From positions 1 to 64,000 of the forward strand of contig NZ_LKBW01000046.1 in NCBI RefSeq assembly GCF_002699855.1: 64,000 nucleotides of DNA. The letters are read 5' to 3'. The notes below the pieces were generated by a model that was not told the DNA's origin, made no database searches, and saw only the letters and a list, made by a program, of their open reading frames with translations. The position numbers and the translations under genes are program-made. This DNA comes from Pseudomonas amygdali (GTDB lineage Bacteria; Pseudomonadota; Gammaproteobacteria; Pseudomonadales; Pseudomonadaceae). Shown piece by piece: positions 1 through 8,925 of this stretch. Each line of letters begins with the position of its first letter. The stretch's first letter is position 1.

Positions 1-282
1 ATCAGCTCTTGGGGAATCGAGGGCAACTCCCTCGCTGTTGCATTGGCGGACTTCTTTTTGGTCGGCATACATGCACCTCTAGCTACATGTTATGACCGAA
101 CACAAAATTTCTGACAGTCTCGAACAACAACCCGGATCGCGTTGCCGAGGAATGGGCTTACACAGCCGAAGTCCTGCATCTGACTCCACCGCCGCCGGTG
201 AACAAGACAGGTAATGCTCCAACACCTGCACCTGCTGCACAGCCAGCGAAAAGCAATCCAGCCAGTGACATGGCGCTCTAAG
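1..282 (+). pseudogene. 3' remnant of an unrecognised gene, probably frameshifted
   Basis: An open frame enters from the window edge and stops at 112-114. A second frame, open from 96, carries a plausible protein tail (Asn-Pro-Asp-Arg then a Pro/Ala-rich end) that stops at 280-282, just before a strong terminator. Restoring one A in the A-run near 104-107 would join the two frames into one continuous C-terminus. This suggests the 3' end of a gene broken by a one-base deletion, or a sequence error. I do not recognise the family. The terminator directly downstream supports a real gene end here. Confidence 0.35.
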
Positions 283-301
283 GCTTTCACAGCTTGAAGC
301 A

Positions 302-336
302 AAGCCCCGCCAGACAATGTCTGGCGGGGCTTTTTT
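302..336 (+). terminator. Rho-independent terminator
   Basis: A perfect 15-bp GC-rich stem (302-316 with 318-332), which includes CCCCGCCAGAC and its complement, is followed by a run of T. It lies 20 bases after the stop codon of the upstream remnant. Confidence 0.9.
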
Positions 337-640
337 GTAATTGGCGCCTTCTGGCCGAAAAAACAGTTAAAGCCACGCGTCCTCTTGGCACCTGTTATGG
401 TGGCACACCTCCTTCACTCTCTGGCTTGCATCAGCAGAGCTGTATTATCCAGGTCTCCACGCCGCACCTTCGCGGCAACCTCGCATTTTCTTGCGCTGTC
501 CATCCGGGCTGTTGGTCGCTCAAAGTTTTGTCGCGGCTGACAAAAACTATCCGAATCGCTCTTTGTGCTTAACGACTGCATGTCGTACCAAGGCAGCGGC
601 AGGCTGTTTCCGGTTGAAATACCCTATGGAGTTCACGCAA
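337..640. other. Leader region of the phytochrome gene, nothing recognised
   Basis: About 300 bases separate the terminator from the phytochrome start. The phytochrome frame stays open back to 491, but the extra N-terminal residues do not resemble a phytochrome. No convincing promoter, operator or RNA gene was seen by eye. Confidence 0.4.
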
Positions 641-3637
641 ATGATCGAGCCCATGCTCGCTGCAGGCCCAGATGCAGCGCTTGAAGCCGCGCTTGCCGAG
701 TGTGCCCGTGAACCGATTCGGGTGCCCGACGCAATCCAGCCTCATGGCGTGTTGCTCAGCGTTGCAGGCAACCCGCTGTGTATCGAACAAGTCAGCGCCA
801 ATTGCGCAAATGAGCTTGGGCTGGACAGCGACGCGTTGCTGGGCAGGCCCCTGTCATTGCTGTTATCGCCCGAGCAGGCGACGATTATCGAAAATGCGTA
901 CCACCACCCTGCTGCTCCACACATTGATCCGATACGACTGACGCTGGGAAGCGCTCACTACAGTGCTTCGCTGCACCGTACCGATGACGTGCTGATTATC
1001 GAACTGGAACCCTTCGTCGAAGCCGACCACGAACAGTCCAGAATCATTACCCGTGTGTTGCGCAACCTGCAGGCAGCGACCACGCTGGAAACGCTGTTCG
1101 ATATCAGTGTTCACGAGATTCAGGCACTTACCGGCTACGACCGGGTGATGATTTACCGGTTCGAGCCCGAGGGGCATGGCAAAGCCGTTGCCCAGGCGTT
1201 GACCGGGCTATTACCCAGTTACAGTGGTTTGAACTTCCCAGGCTCGGATATTCCTGCCCAGGCGCGAGAGCTGTATCGTTTGAACTGGATTCGGGTGATT
1301 CCGGACGCAACCTACGTTCCCGTCCCCCTGATACCGACACTGCGACCTGCAACAGGCCAGCCACTCGATCTGGGCTTCTCGACGCTGCGTAGCGTGTCCC
1401 CTGTTCACTGCGAATACCTCAAGAACATGGGCGTGCGCTCATCGATGAGCATCTCGCTGCTGGACGGCGGCGAACTTTGGGGTCTTATCGCCTGTGGGCA
1501 TCCTGAACCGCTGCTGGTGTCCAGAGAGCTGCGCGATGCCTGTGCAATGATCGGGCAACTGTTGTCGGTGAAAATTTCCGCAATTGTTGCAACTGATATC
1601 CAGCGCGAACGGGAAGAGAAAGTTGTCCTGCTCGGGCAACTGGCAGACGCAATGAGTCGTGCCGACCATGAAATCCTCGACGGCCTGGTGAGCCGACCCG
1701 AACTGCTTCAGTCCTTGACACTGGCGGACGGCGTCGCGGTTCTGATTGACGACCGGGTTCACCTGTTCGGCGTATGCCCTACGACCGAGCAGGTGCAAGC
1801 GCTGTACCTCTGGATTCGGGACACAGGGCTGGCACGCCAGCGGTCGACGCAGCGAACGACAGGCTTGCAGGGTCTGGGTGTTTTTCATACCCACTCCATG
1901 CACAAGGAGTATCCCGAAAGCGCGGCCTACAGAGATGTCGCGAGCGGCGTGATTGCCTTTACATTGCCCAAGCCTATTGATAACGCGGTCATGTGGTTTC
2001 GTGCTCAGCTCACCTCGACAATGAACTGGAGCGGAAACCCGGCCCACCATGTGAGTACCAGCCCGGAAGGCTCCGCACGCCACCGCTTGCGCCCGAGACA
2101 GTCTTTCGACGCGTGGGAACAGCAGGTCACAGGCATCGCCAGCCCCTGGTCGCGGGGCGATCTTTATGGTGCTGAAGACATACGCCGCTCAGCGCTGGAG
2201 AACGACCTGGAGCGCCAGGTTCAGCGCGAGCAGGAGGCGGTGCGTTTGCGCGATGAGCTGGTCGCGGTGGTGTCCCATGACCTGCGCAACCCGATGTCGA
2301 TCATCATCATGCAGTGCGGCATGATGCAGCGATGGGCAATCGGCGATACACACTCTGAAAACCGCAACATCCGGCGCGCACTGGGCACCATCGAGAAAGC
2401 GACAACCCGCATGAACAGTCTTCTTGAAGACTTGCTCGATACCGCACAGATTGAAGCAGGCCGTTATCAGCTCTCACGCTTGCCGCTGGGTGTCACCAGT
2501 CTGCTTGAAGAGGCATGCAGCCTTCTGGTCATGCTGACTACTGAAAAGAATATCGAACTCAATTGCACCGCCGCGCAGGGTCTGGTCATCAATGCGGATC
2601 CGGAGCGAATCTTTCAGGTGCTTTCCAACCTGGTGGGTAACGCCATCAAGTTCACCCCCAAAGGTGGCCGAATCAACATCGATGCGGTCGCCAGTGAAAA
2701 TGAAGTCCTGTTCAAGGTCAGTGATGACGGGATAGGTATCCCGGCGGAACACTTGCCCTATATTTTCCAGCGTTATTGGTCTGTCAAGGAAGGCAACCCA
2801 CGAGGCAACGGCCTGGGTCTTTATATATGCCAGGGTATTATCACCGCCCACGGTGGACGCTTGTGGGCCGAAAGCTCACTCGATTCGGGAAGTGTATTTT
2901 CCTTCACGCTGCCTATGCATGAGGGGCAGGATGTCATTGGCGAGGCGACGTTTTTAAAACAGAGCGACACGACTCATCGACTGGCGCAATCGATCTCCAG
3001 CAAACTGGAGCGCCAGCAACTGGAAGATCGCCTGACCCGCGCGGGGCTGCTGAACGAACTGAACCATCGGGTCAAAAACACCCTGGCAACCGTTCAGGCC
3101 ATCGCCTCTCTCACGGTCAACAGCTCTGCCTCACTGGAGTCCTTTCGCAAAAGCTTCGATGCACGTCTGTTTGCACTGAGCCAGGCGCATGATGCGCTGG
3201 CCCGGGCAGAGTGGATATCCACTGAACTGGTCGACCTGATCGAGCAGCTTCAAGCGGTAAACGCGGGGGCGCACAAGATCAGCTTCACAGGCAATCCGGT
3301 AACTCTGGAGCCGCGCGTGTCATTGACGCTCTCAATGGTTCTGCACGAACTGATGGCTAACGCGGTGCAGCATGGTGCACTTTCATCAGCAGCAGGCCAG
3401 GTGACGGTGATCTCCACCCTGGATGCCGGACACAATCCTCCCACGCTGAAGATCGAATGGAGTGAAACAGGCGGCCCGCCGATTGCCGCAAGCACGGTAA
3501 AAGGCTTTGGCTTTCGCTTGATACGCCGCAGTATCGAACGAGAACTCAAAGGCAAGGTCGACATTCAGTTCGCCAGCACAGGCATTATCTGGTCGATGCT
3601 GATCCCTTGGCCAGACAAACCGGAAGGCAGCTTATGA
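641..3637 (+). CDS. bphP: Bacteriophytochrome with two tandem histidine-kinase modules
   Basis: Red/far-red light-sensing histidine kinase of about 998 residues. The order is PAS, GAF, PHY, HisKA plus HATPase, then a second HWE-type kinase module. Cys21 in the N-terminal extension (before EPIRVPDAIQPHG) is placed like the biliverdin-attachment Cys of bacteriophytochromes. The GAF domain carries PGSDIPAQARELY, close to the usual PASDIP motif, and later HCEYLKNMGV. The first kinase has SHDLRNP (His546), an N-box NLVGNAIKFTP and GNGLGLYI. The second has LNHRVKN (His809), HELMANAVQHG and WSE, which fits the HWE family. The start at 641 is preferred because GGAG lies 9 bases upstream; ATG 626 is possible but has a poor ribosome site. 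The stop overlaps the response-regulator start. No haem oxygenase gene adjoins it. Confidence 0.93.
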   Translation: MIEPMLAAGPDAALEAALAECAREPIRVPDAIQPHGVLLSVAGNPLCIEQVSANCANELGLDSDALLGRPLSLLLSPEQATIIENAYHHPAAPHIDPIRLTLGSAHYSASLHRTDDVLIIELEPFVEADHEQSRIITRVLRNLQAATTLETLFDISVHEIQALTGYDRVMIYRFEPEGHGKAVAQALTGLLPSYSGLNFPGSDIPAQARELYRLNWIRVIPDATYVPVPLIPTLRPATGQPLDLGFSTLRSVSPVHCEYLKNMGVRSSMSISLLDGGELWGLIACGHPEPLLVSRELRDACAMIGQLLSVKISAIVATDIQREREEKVVLLGQLADAMSRADHEILDGLVSRPELLQSLTLADGVAVLIDDRVHLFGVCPTTEQVQALYLWIRDTGLARQRSTQRTTGLQGLGVFHTHSMHKEYPESAAYRDVASGVIAFTLPKPIDNAVMWFRAQLTSTMNWSGNPAHHVSTSPEGSARHRLRPRQSFDAWEQQVTGIASPWSRGDLYGAEDIRRSALENDLERQVQREQEAVRLRDELVAVVSHDLRNPMSIIIMQCGMMQRWAIGDTHSENRNIRRALGTIEKATTRMNSLLEDLLDTAQIEAGRYQLSRLPLGVTSLLEEACSLLVMLTTEKNIELNCTAAQGLVINADPERIFQVLSNLVGNAIKFTPKGGRINIDAVASENEVLFKVSDDGIGIPAEHLPYIFQRYWSVKEGNPRGNGLGLYICQGIITAHGGRLWAESSLDSGSVFSFTLPMHEGQDVIGEATFLKQSDTTHRLAQSISSKLERQQLEDRLTRAGLLNELNHRVKNTLATVQAIASLTVNSSASLESFRKSFDARLFALSQAHDALARAEWISTELVDLIEQLQAVNAGAHKISFTGNPVTLEPRVSLTLSMVLHELMANAVQHGALSSAAGQVTVISTLDAGHNPPTLKIEWSETGGPPIAASTVKGFGFRLIRRSIERELKGKVDIQFASTGIIWSMLIPWPDKPEGSL

Positions 3638-4011
3638 GTTCAGAATCAGACGACCATACCTCGCTCCCCAAAGTGCTGCTGGTCGAGGACGAGACAATGC
3701 TCGCAATGCTGATGGAAATGATGCTTGAGGACCTGGGGTTCGCTACCGCCTACCACGCCAGTTCGCTTGGCGAAGGCATTGAATACGCGCGCAACGGCGA
3801 CTATGACCTGGCCATTCTGGATATCAATATCATCGGCGGTAACTCGTTCCCGATAGCAGCGGCCATTGCCCATCGCGGCATACCCTTCATGTTTTGCTCC
3901 GGGTATGGGCGACTGGGCATCCCCGAGGTATGGGTTGACCGGCGCTGCGTCGCCAAACCGTTCAGTGCAGAGCAGTTGAATGAGGCCTTGAGCGAACTGC
4001 TTCAGGCCTGA
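3634..4011 (+). CDS. Single-domain response regulator (CheY-like receiver)
   Basis: A protein of 125 residues made only of a receiver domain: VLLVEDE acidic pocket near the N-terminus, phosphoacceptor Asp in YDLAILDINI, and the conserved Lys in AKPFS near the end. There is no output domain. The ATG overlaps the phytochrome stop (ATGA), and AAGGCAG sits just upstream, so the two are translationally coupled. It is most likely the phosphorylation partner of the phytochrome, probably of its HWE module, because HWE kinases often pair with lone receivers. An upstream in-frame TTG at 3607 is less likely as the start. Confidence 0.9.
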   Translation: MSSESDDHTSLPKVLLVEDETMLAMLMEMMLEDLGFATAYHASSLGEGIEYARNGDYDLAILDINIIGGNSFPIAAAIAHRGIPFMFCSGYGRLGIPEVWVDRRCVAKPFSAEQLNEALSELLQA

Positions 4012-4016
4012 CCGGG

Positions 4017-4775
4017 TCAGCTCTCAATCAGCCTGTTATCGGCTGGCGAAGGTTTACGCTCACGGTAAGTCGCCACCACCACCAGCACCAGCAACACCGC
4101 GAGCAACACGGCGGACGACCCTATCGTGCCGAAATCCAGCCCGCCCTTCTCGTAGGGCTTGGTCAGCACATCGCCCAACGTCGCCCCGAATGGCCTCGTC
4201 AGCACAAAGGCGATCCAGAAAAGCATGATCGAGGACAGTCTGGTGGTGAAATGCAGGACAACGACCAACGCTATCGCAGAACCGATCAGCACCGCACCTC
4301 CGGCAAAGCCGAGCCCCGAGTCGTCGGCCAGGTAATCGCCGAGCGCTGTGCCCAGCGTGTTGGAGATGAGAATCGCGAACCAGTAAAAAAGCTCACCTTT
4401 CAGCGTCGATACTCTGTCTACCGACAACGATTTCTCGCTGACATACCACGCGCAAAAAATGGCCATCAGCAGGGTAATCAGGATTGCAGAACCCGTTGCG
4501 TATCCAAGCCCGAGTGTTCGGTCCATGAAGTCCGACATCGTGGTGCCTGCGGTACTGGTGGAAAGAATGACCAACCAGTAAAGCATCGGGTGATAACGTT
4601 TTGCGGCAAGCTGTGTCACGAGCGCGGCTACAAACAGGCTTATCAGTATCAGAGAGCTGATCGCATACCCGACATCAAGCGTCATCGACAATAAGTCGCC
4701 CGCTGTTTCGCCAAGTGTGGTCGCGCAGATCTTCATGATCCAGAACGCCAGGGTTATCTGGGGCAGTTTGTTCAT
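4017..4775 (-). CDS. COG4705-type multispanning membrane protein
   Basis: About 252 residues with seven or eight hydrophobic segments. It contains four internal copies of a pattern with conserved polar residues (TLGETAGDLLS, STAGTTMSDFMD, NTLGTALGDYL, PFGATLGDVL), each near a membrane segment. This matches the uncharacterised membrane protein family COG4705, whose substrate is not established. The repeated T-x-x-G/A-D pattern suggests an internally duplicated transporter-like fold. The ATG at 4775 is chosen because AGGTAG lies just upstream; the longer frame would need a TTG. It converges with the response regulator, with only 5 bases between the stops. Confidence 0.75.
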   Translation of the reverse strand: MNKLPQITLAFWIMKICATTLGETAGDLLSMTLDVGYAISSLILISLFVAALVTQLAAKRYHPMLYWLVILSTSTAGTTMSDFMDRTLGLGYATGSAILITLLMAIFCAWYVSEKSLSVDRVSTLKGELFYWFAILISNTLGTALGDYLADDSGLGFAGGAVLIGSAIALVVVLHFTTRLSSIMLFWIAFVLTRPFGATLGDVLTKPYEKGGLDFGTIGSSAVLLAVLLVLVVVATYRERKPSPADNRLIES

Positions 4776-4903
4776 TGTGTCTACCTGGATGATCAATGGA
4801 GGCGTGTTTCGCAGAGCGCGAATGTCGCCATGATCAGGCTCCAGATGTTTGAAATGTGTGAGGCCGAAATGAAAAACTGATTGAAGCAGGCAGGGACTCG
4901 CAT

Positions 4904-4933
4904 AAAAAACAGGCCGGGTTGCCCCAGCCTGTT
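4904..4933 (-). terminator. Rho-independent terminator of the NopX/HrpF-like gene
   Basis: On the minus strand, a stem of AACAGGC plus GGG pairs with CCC plus GCCTGTT around a short loop, followed by TTTTTT. It lies 5 bases beyond the stop at 4938-4940. Confidence 0.8.
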
Positions 4934-4937
4934 CACA

Positions 4938-7900
4938 TCACGAAGCGATCGTGGTTTCCTCTGGGCCCGGCCACTCGCTGTCCGGCACATCATAGATGTC
5001 GCCGTTCTCGACGCCGTCGATCTCGTACTGGGTCAGGTAGTCCCTGAGGTGATCGGAGAAGCGGTCAACGCGCGTTTCCTGCTTGCCTTCCTCGATCAGA
5101 CCGGGAATCAGCAACGCCAGAGCTCCCACGCCGGCTGCGGCAATACCAAGGCTGCCAGCGAGCAGCGGCAAGGCACGGACCACGCTGCCCGTCAGTTGCA
5201 GAACGCCCGCAGCGCCTTCAGCTGCAGATGCCAGACCTGCCATAGCGCCGAGAGATCCGGCAGTGATGCTCATGCCACCGGCAACCAGCTCGCCTCTTCT
5301 GATCGACTTCACTCCATCAAAGATGCCGTAAGCACCCGCAGCCACACCGGCAAGTCCACCGAGCCCCTTCGCGGCGTTTTCCAGTTTCGACAGGTTAGTC
5401 GTGATTCCTTGTAAACGTCCGGCTCCAGTACGTCCTTGATATCCTTGAACATGGTCGTGACGTTCTTGATGCCGCCCTCGACCAGCAACGTTGCGCTTTG
5501 TACCGAACCGGTAGTGATGTCGACGATTTGCCGATCAGTCAGGGCCCCCGCGCCATTTGCGCCTTTGGCGATGGTGATACCGGCCATGAACAGGCCGCTG
5601 ACGCCATGCATGACTCCGGCACCGGAAGCGGCCTTTATCGACGAGTTATCGCTGAACAGGCCCAGCTCGGAAATGGACTTGGTGCCCTGACGCAGCAAAT
5701 CCCAATTGCCCCTGAAAACGCCAAGAATCTGGTCAGACGTAGCGGGTTTGCCATCGGCATTCATCAGCAGTTCGGGATTGCTCTTACTGATCTCGTCGAT
5801 CAGTGCCTTGAACTTCTCCTCATCCAGCGCTTCACTGCCTTCCTTGCCGAACGCTTTTTTCAGGTCCTCGAAGCTGGCATCGTTAAAGACGTTCTCCTGA
5901 GCAATCGCGGTGTAGTTCTCTGTCAGCTTGTCGTCGTATTTACCCGTGAACTCTGGGTTCAGCGCGGCGTTGTACATCGCCACTTCCATGCTGAACTGGC
6001 TGGTCGCCACTTCAAAGCTTTCAGTTTTCAACAGCTCTTTGAGGCGCTCACCGGACACCAGAGATTTTTCATAGAAGGCCTCGAAATCCTTGTTATGCGA
6101 GGATTTCTGCACTGCTTCCTGAATTTCGCCCGGTTTGCTGAAACCCAGCGCGCCCTGAACGCTTTGCGCCGAGCTGTAGAACTGAGCAAGCGCTGTCTGC
6201 TGGTCGGTCTTGCCATCCTTGGTATTGGCGTCCCACAGCTTGTCCAGCGCAGCACCGGTCTTGATATCGTTGTCGTAAGTACTTTGCAGCGCGCGCTTGA
6301 GCCCGTCGCTGCCCTCCAGCACCTTGCTTGCCTCGCTGGTGGCATTCTCGTTATAGAACTTGACTACTGCGGCATCCTTTTCAAGCATCGCTACATGTTT
6401 GTTGACATCATCGAGCAGCTTCTGCGCATCGGGATGACTGCGTACATTGTTGGCGATCTGGACCTTGGATTTGTCGTCCTTCCACATCCCGGCACCGCTG
6501 CCCTGCACGATCAGACTCTGTGCAGCCTTGAGTTCCTGAAGTACCGCAGCCTTCTGCTCTGCGCTGTAATTTTGCGGGTTATCGAACACATCCTTGTTGA
6601 GCGGGTCGGTGTTGACCTTGTCCAGCAGATTGCCCTCGGCAACGGCTTCCAGCAATGTACCTACCGCCCCGACGTCCTTCGGCGAAGCCGTCTTGATAAA
6701 GGCCTGAATGTCACCGCGGCTGGCCTTGCCATCTGTGCCCTGCTCCAGGGGACTCTTCGCATTGTCGAGCAACGCAAAGGCACCGGGTTGCGACCAGAAG
6801 TCCAACGCTTCCTTGACCTCATCACTCAACTGAGGGTTTTTCTCTTTGTAGGCTGTCAGTGCTTCAGCGTTAAAATCCGAAGAGCCGGTCTTGCCTTTGA
6901 TCGCGTCGTAATTTTCGTCGATGATCGCCGCATATCTGGCGATCTGCTTTGAAGCCTCATCGGCGTCAGGGTTGGCCTTGAGAAAATCCTTGTAACTACC
7001 GATCTCCTCGCTCTTTTTCAGCTCGGGCAGCGCGGCGAAGCCCAGCTTGCCAAAATCCTGTAACCGTCCGGCCTCGGTGCCATGCTTTGCCTCGGCGCCC
7101 TTGGTGAAGCCATCAATGCTGCTGTTGAACACCTGGCCACCTGACTGAGCCTCGCCCTTCTCGTTGTACAGGGTCACCCGGTCAAGCACCTGGGCCGCAC
7201 GAAACGCGGCATTGGCATCTTTTTCGAAATCGCCGACCCGCTCCTTGAGCATGTCCTTGACGCCGCTCTGGTTGCCCAGATTCTTCAACAACGGATTAGC
7301 GTCGATGATCTCTTCGGCCGAACGCTTGTCATCCTTGGGCAACTCCCACAAAAAACCGAGTTTCTCGGCCTGTTCACGTGCTTCCTTGTTGTCACCCACT
7401 GACGACACATTGGTCATCTCGCCCTTGAGGCTTGCAAACCCGTCCTTGCCAAAGTCCTGCAGGCGACCGGCTTCAGTACCGTTCTTCGCCTCGCCACTCT
7501 TGGTGAAACCGTTAATGCCACCGTTCGCTACATCGCTACCGACAATCCGCACGCCGTTGCCATCGAACTGTTCGATGTGAGCCAGCACCTGGGTCGCGCG
7601 ATAGGCTGCGTCGGCATCGCGCTCGAAATCGCCGACCTGCTCCTTGAGCATGTCCTTGACGTCACTCTGGTTACCCAGATTTTTCAACAACGGGTCACTG
7701 TCGATTATGGCCTGCGCGTCGCGCTCGTCACCTTTCGGTCGCTCCCACTGAATGCCCAGTTTCTCGGCCTGCTCACGGATGGCAGGGTCGTCAGCCGGGG
7801 ATCGCACCTCATGCAGTTTGCCTTTCAGACTGGAAAAACCGAACTTGCCGAAATCCTTCAAACGACCCGCTTCGCTGCCATGCTTCGCGTCGCTGCTGCT

Positions 7901-8257
7901 GGTATACCCGTCGATGCGATTATTGCCGATGTCGTTACTGGCCAGACGGTTACCATTGGCGTCAAAGGTCTCAATGTGTTCAAGCAATTGCACAGCCCGG
8001 AATGCGGCGCTCGAATCCTTGGTGTAATCGCCCACCTGAGCGATCAGGTTCTGTTTGGCTTCGCCACGGTCGCCTCGTCCGCCCAGACTTTTGAGCAACG
8101 GGTTGTCATCAATGATTTCCTGTGCAGAGCGCTTGTCATCTGAAGGTAACTCCCACTGGATACCGGCATCCCTGGACTGCTGCACGGCCTGCTCCCAGGC
8201 CTTGGCGTCTACCGGGTCTTTTGGTTTTTCAGTGGTGATTTTGCTGACGGAGGTCAT
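4938..8257 (-). pseudogene. NopX/HrpF-like T3SS translocon protein, frameshifted near the 3' end
   Basis: Large secreted protein resembling the NopX/HrpF translocon family, which forms pores in host membranes. It starts at ATG 8257 with AAGGAT upstream. Residues about 15-420 hold three imperfect repeats of about 130 residues, each with IQWE/FLWE, DPLLKNLG, QVGDF, GF/YT and EAGRLQDFGK. A helical region follows, then a hydrophobic Gly/Ala-rich C-terminus. The main frame changes sense at about 5402-5416 and stops at 5309. A second frame continues with ITTNLSKLENAAKG, two hydrophobic stretches and an acidic tail to 4938. One missing base joins them; the span of 3320 bases is one short of a whole number of codons and would give about 1106 residues. 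No slippery heptamer is visible, so mutation or sequence error is likelier than programmed frameshifting. It sits at the left edge of the T3SS island and ends at its own terminator. Confidence 0.75.
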
Positions 8258-8925
8258 TGTCTTTATCCTTCCATTGGTCACCAGAAAAATCACAGCGACA
8301 ACTGCTGCCCGCGCAAAAGAACGAGCTGCGCCATGAGTCAGACTGGTGCGAGCTGGGCCTGACTAAAAGGCAGAGGCACGGGACCTGATCAAAGACCAGG
8401 CATCCGCTATCACACGCGATTAAATCGGACTTGCGTTAAGAAGGGATGACACAGACCGGAAAGTTACCTCGAACAGTTATCTCAGCGCCCTCATTAAGCA
8501 ACGCGTTACGGGTAACAAGACGATTTACTTCTGATGACACCCTGACAAGTCATACAGCCTTGAAGGCACGGTCAATACAGCACATTTCCGGTTTTTCACA
8601 TGAATATCTCAACAGTCCAGGGCCCGAAGTCGTCGAACTCACCGAGACGCTTTATGAGGGTTGTAGAAAATTATCGCTCAGTCGACAGACGGTACTCGGG
8701 TTGACCGGCAAATGGTGTCCATTACTACGGGCGTGGTTTATGCATGGCTAACTAAACGGTCACATCAGCTAATTAAGATTCAGCGTCCCACCCGAGCAGA
8801 CGCGTCAAGCTCATCGAGCTGACGTTACGGGATGTAAGCAGATCAAAAAAACCGTTTACAGATCAATACCTCATGCTCCTGCAAGGTGCGGTAGCACAGC
8901 TGTTACTTCTGATACAGGTCTAAGC
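8258..8925. promoter_or_regulatory. Divergent intergenic region between the translocon gene and the regulator gene
   Basis: 668 bases with no convincing gene. The 101-codon frame at 8446-8751 has no ribosome site and no recognisable domain. The region should hold promoters for both flanking genes. An exact 11-base repeat TTACTTCTGAT occurs at 8525-8535 and 8903-8913, the second just before the regulator start. I saw no HrpL-type box (GGAACC with CCAC). Confidence 0.5.

Noticed and set aside
5395-5420. Programmed ribosomal frameshift in the NopX/HrpF-like gene
   Set aside because: No slippery heptamer or following pseudoknot was evident; a plain one-base deletion is simpler.
5498-6952. 484-codon plus-strand frame inside the NopX/HrpF-like gene
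   Set aside because: It is antisense to a clearly repetitive secreted protein with a good start and terminator; the translated plus frame has no recognisable family.
8446-8751. 101-codon frame in the intergenic region before the regulator
   Set aside because: No ribosome site, no domain, and it lies in the likely divergent promoter region.
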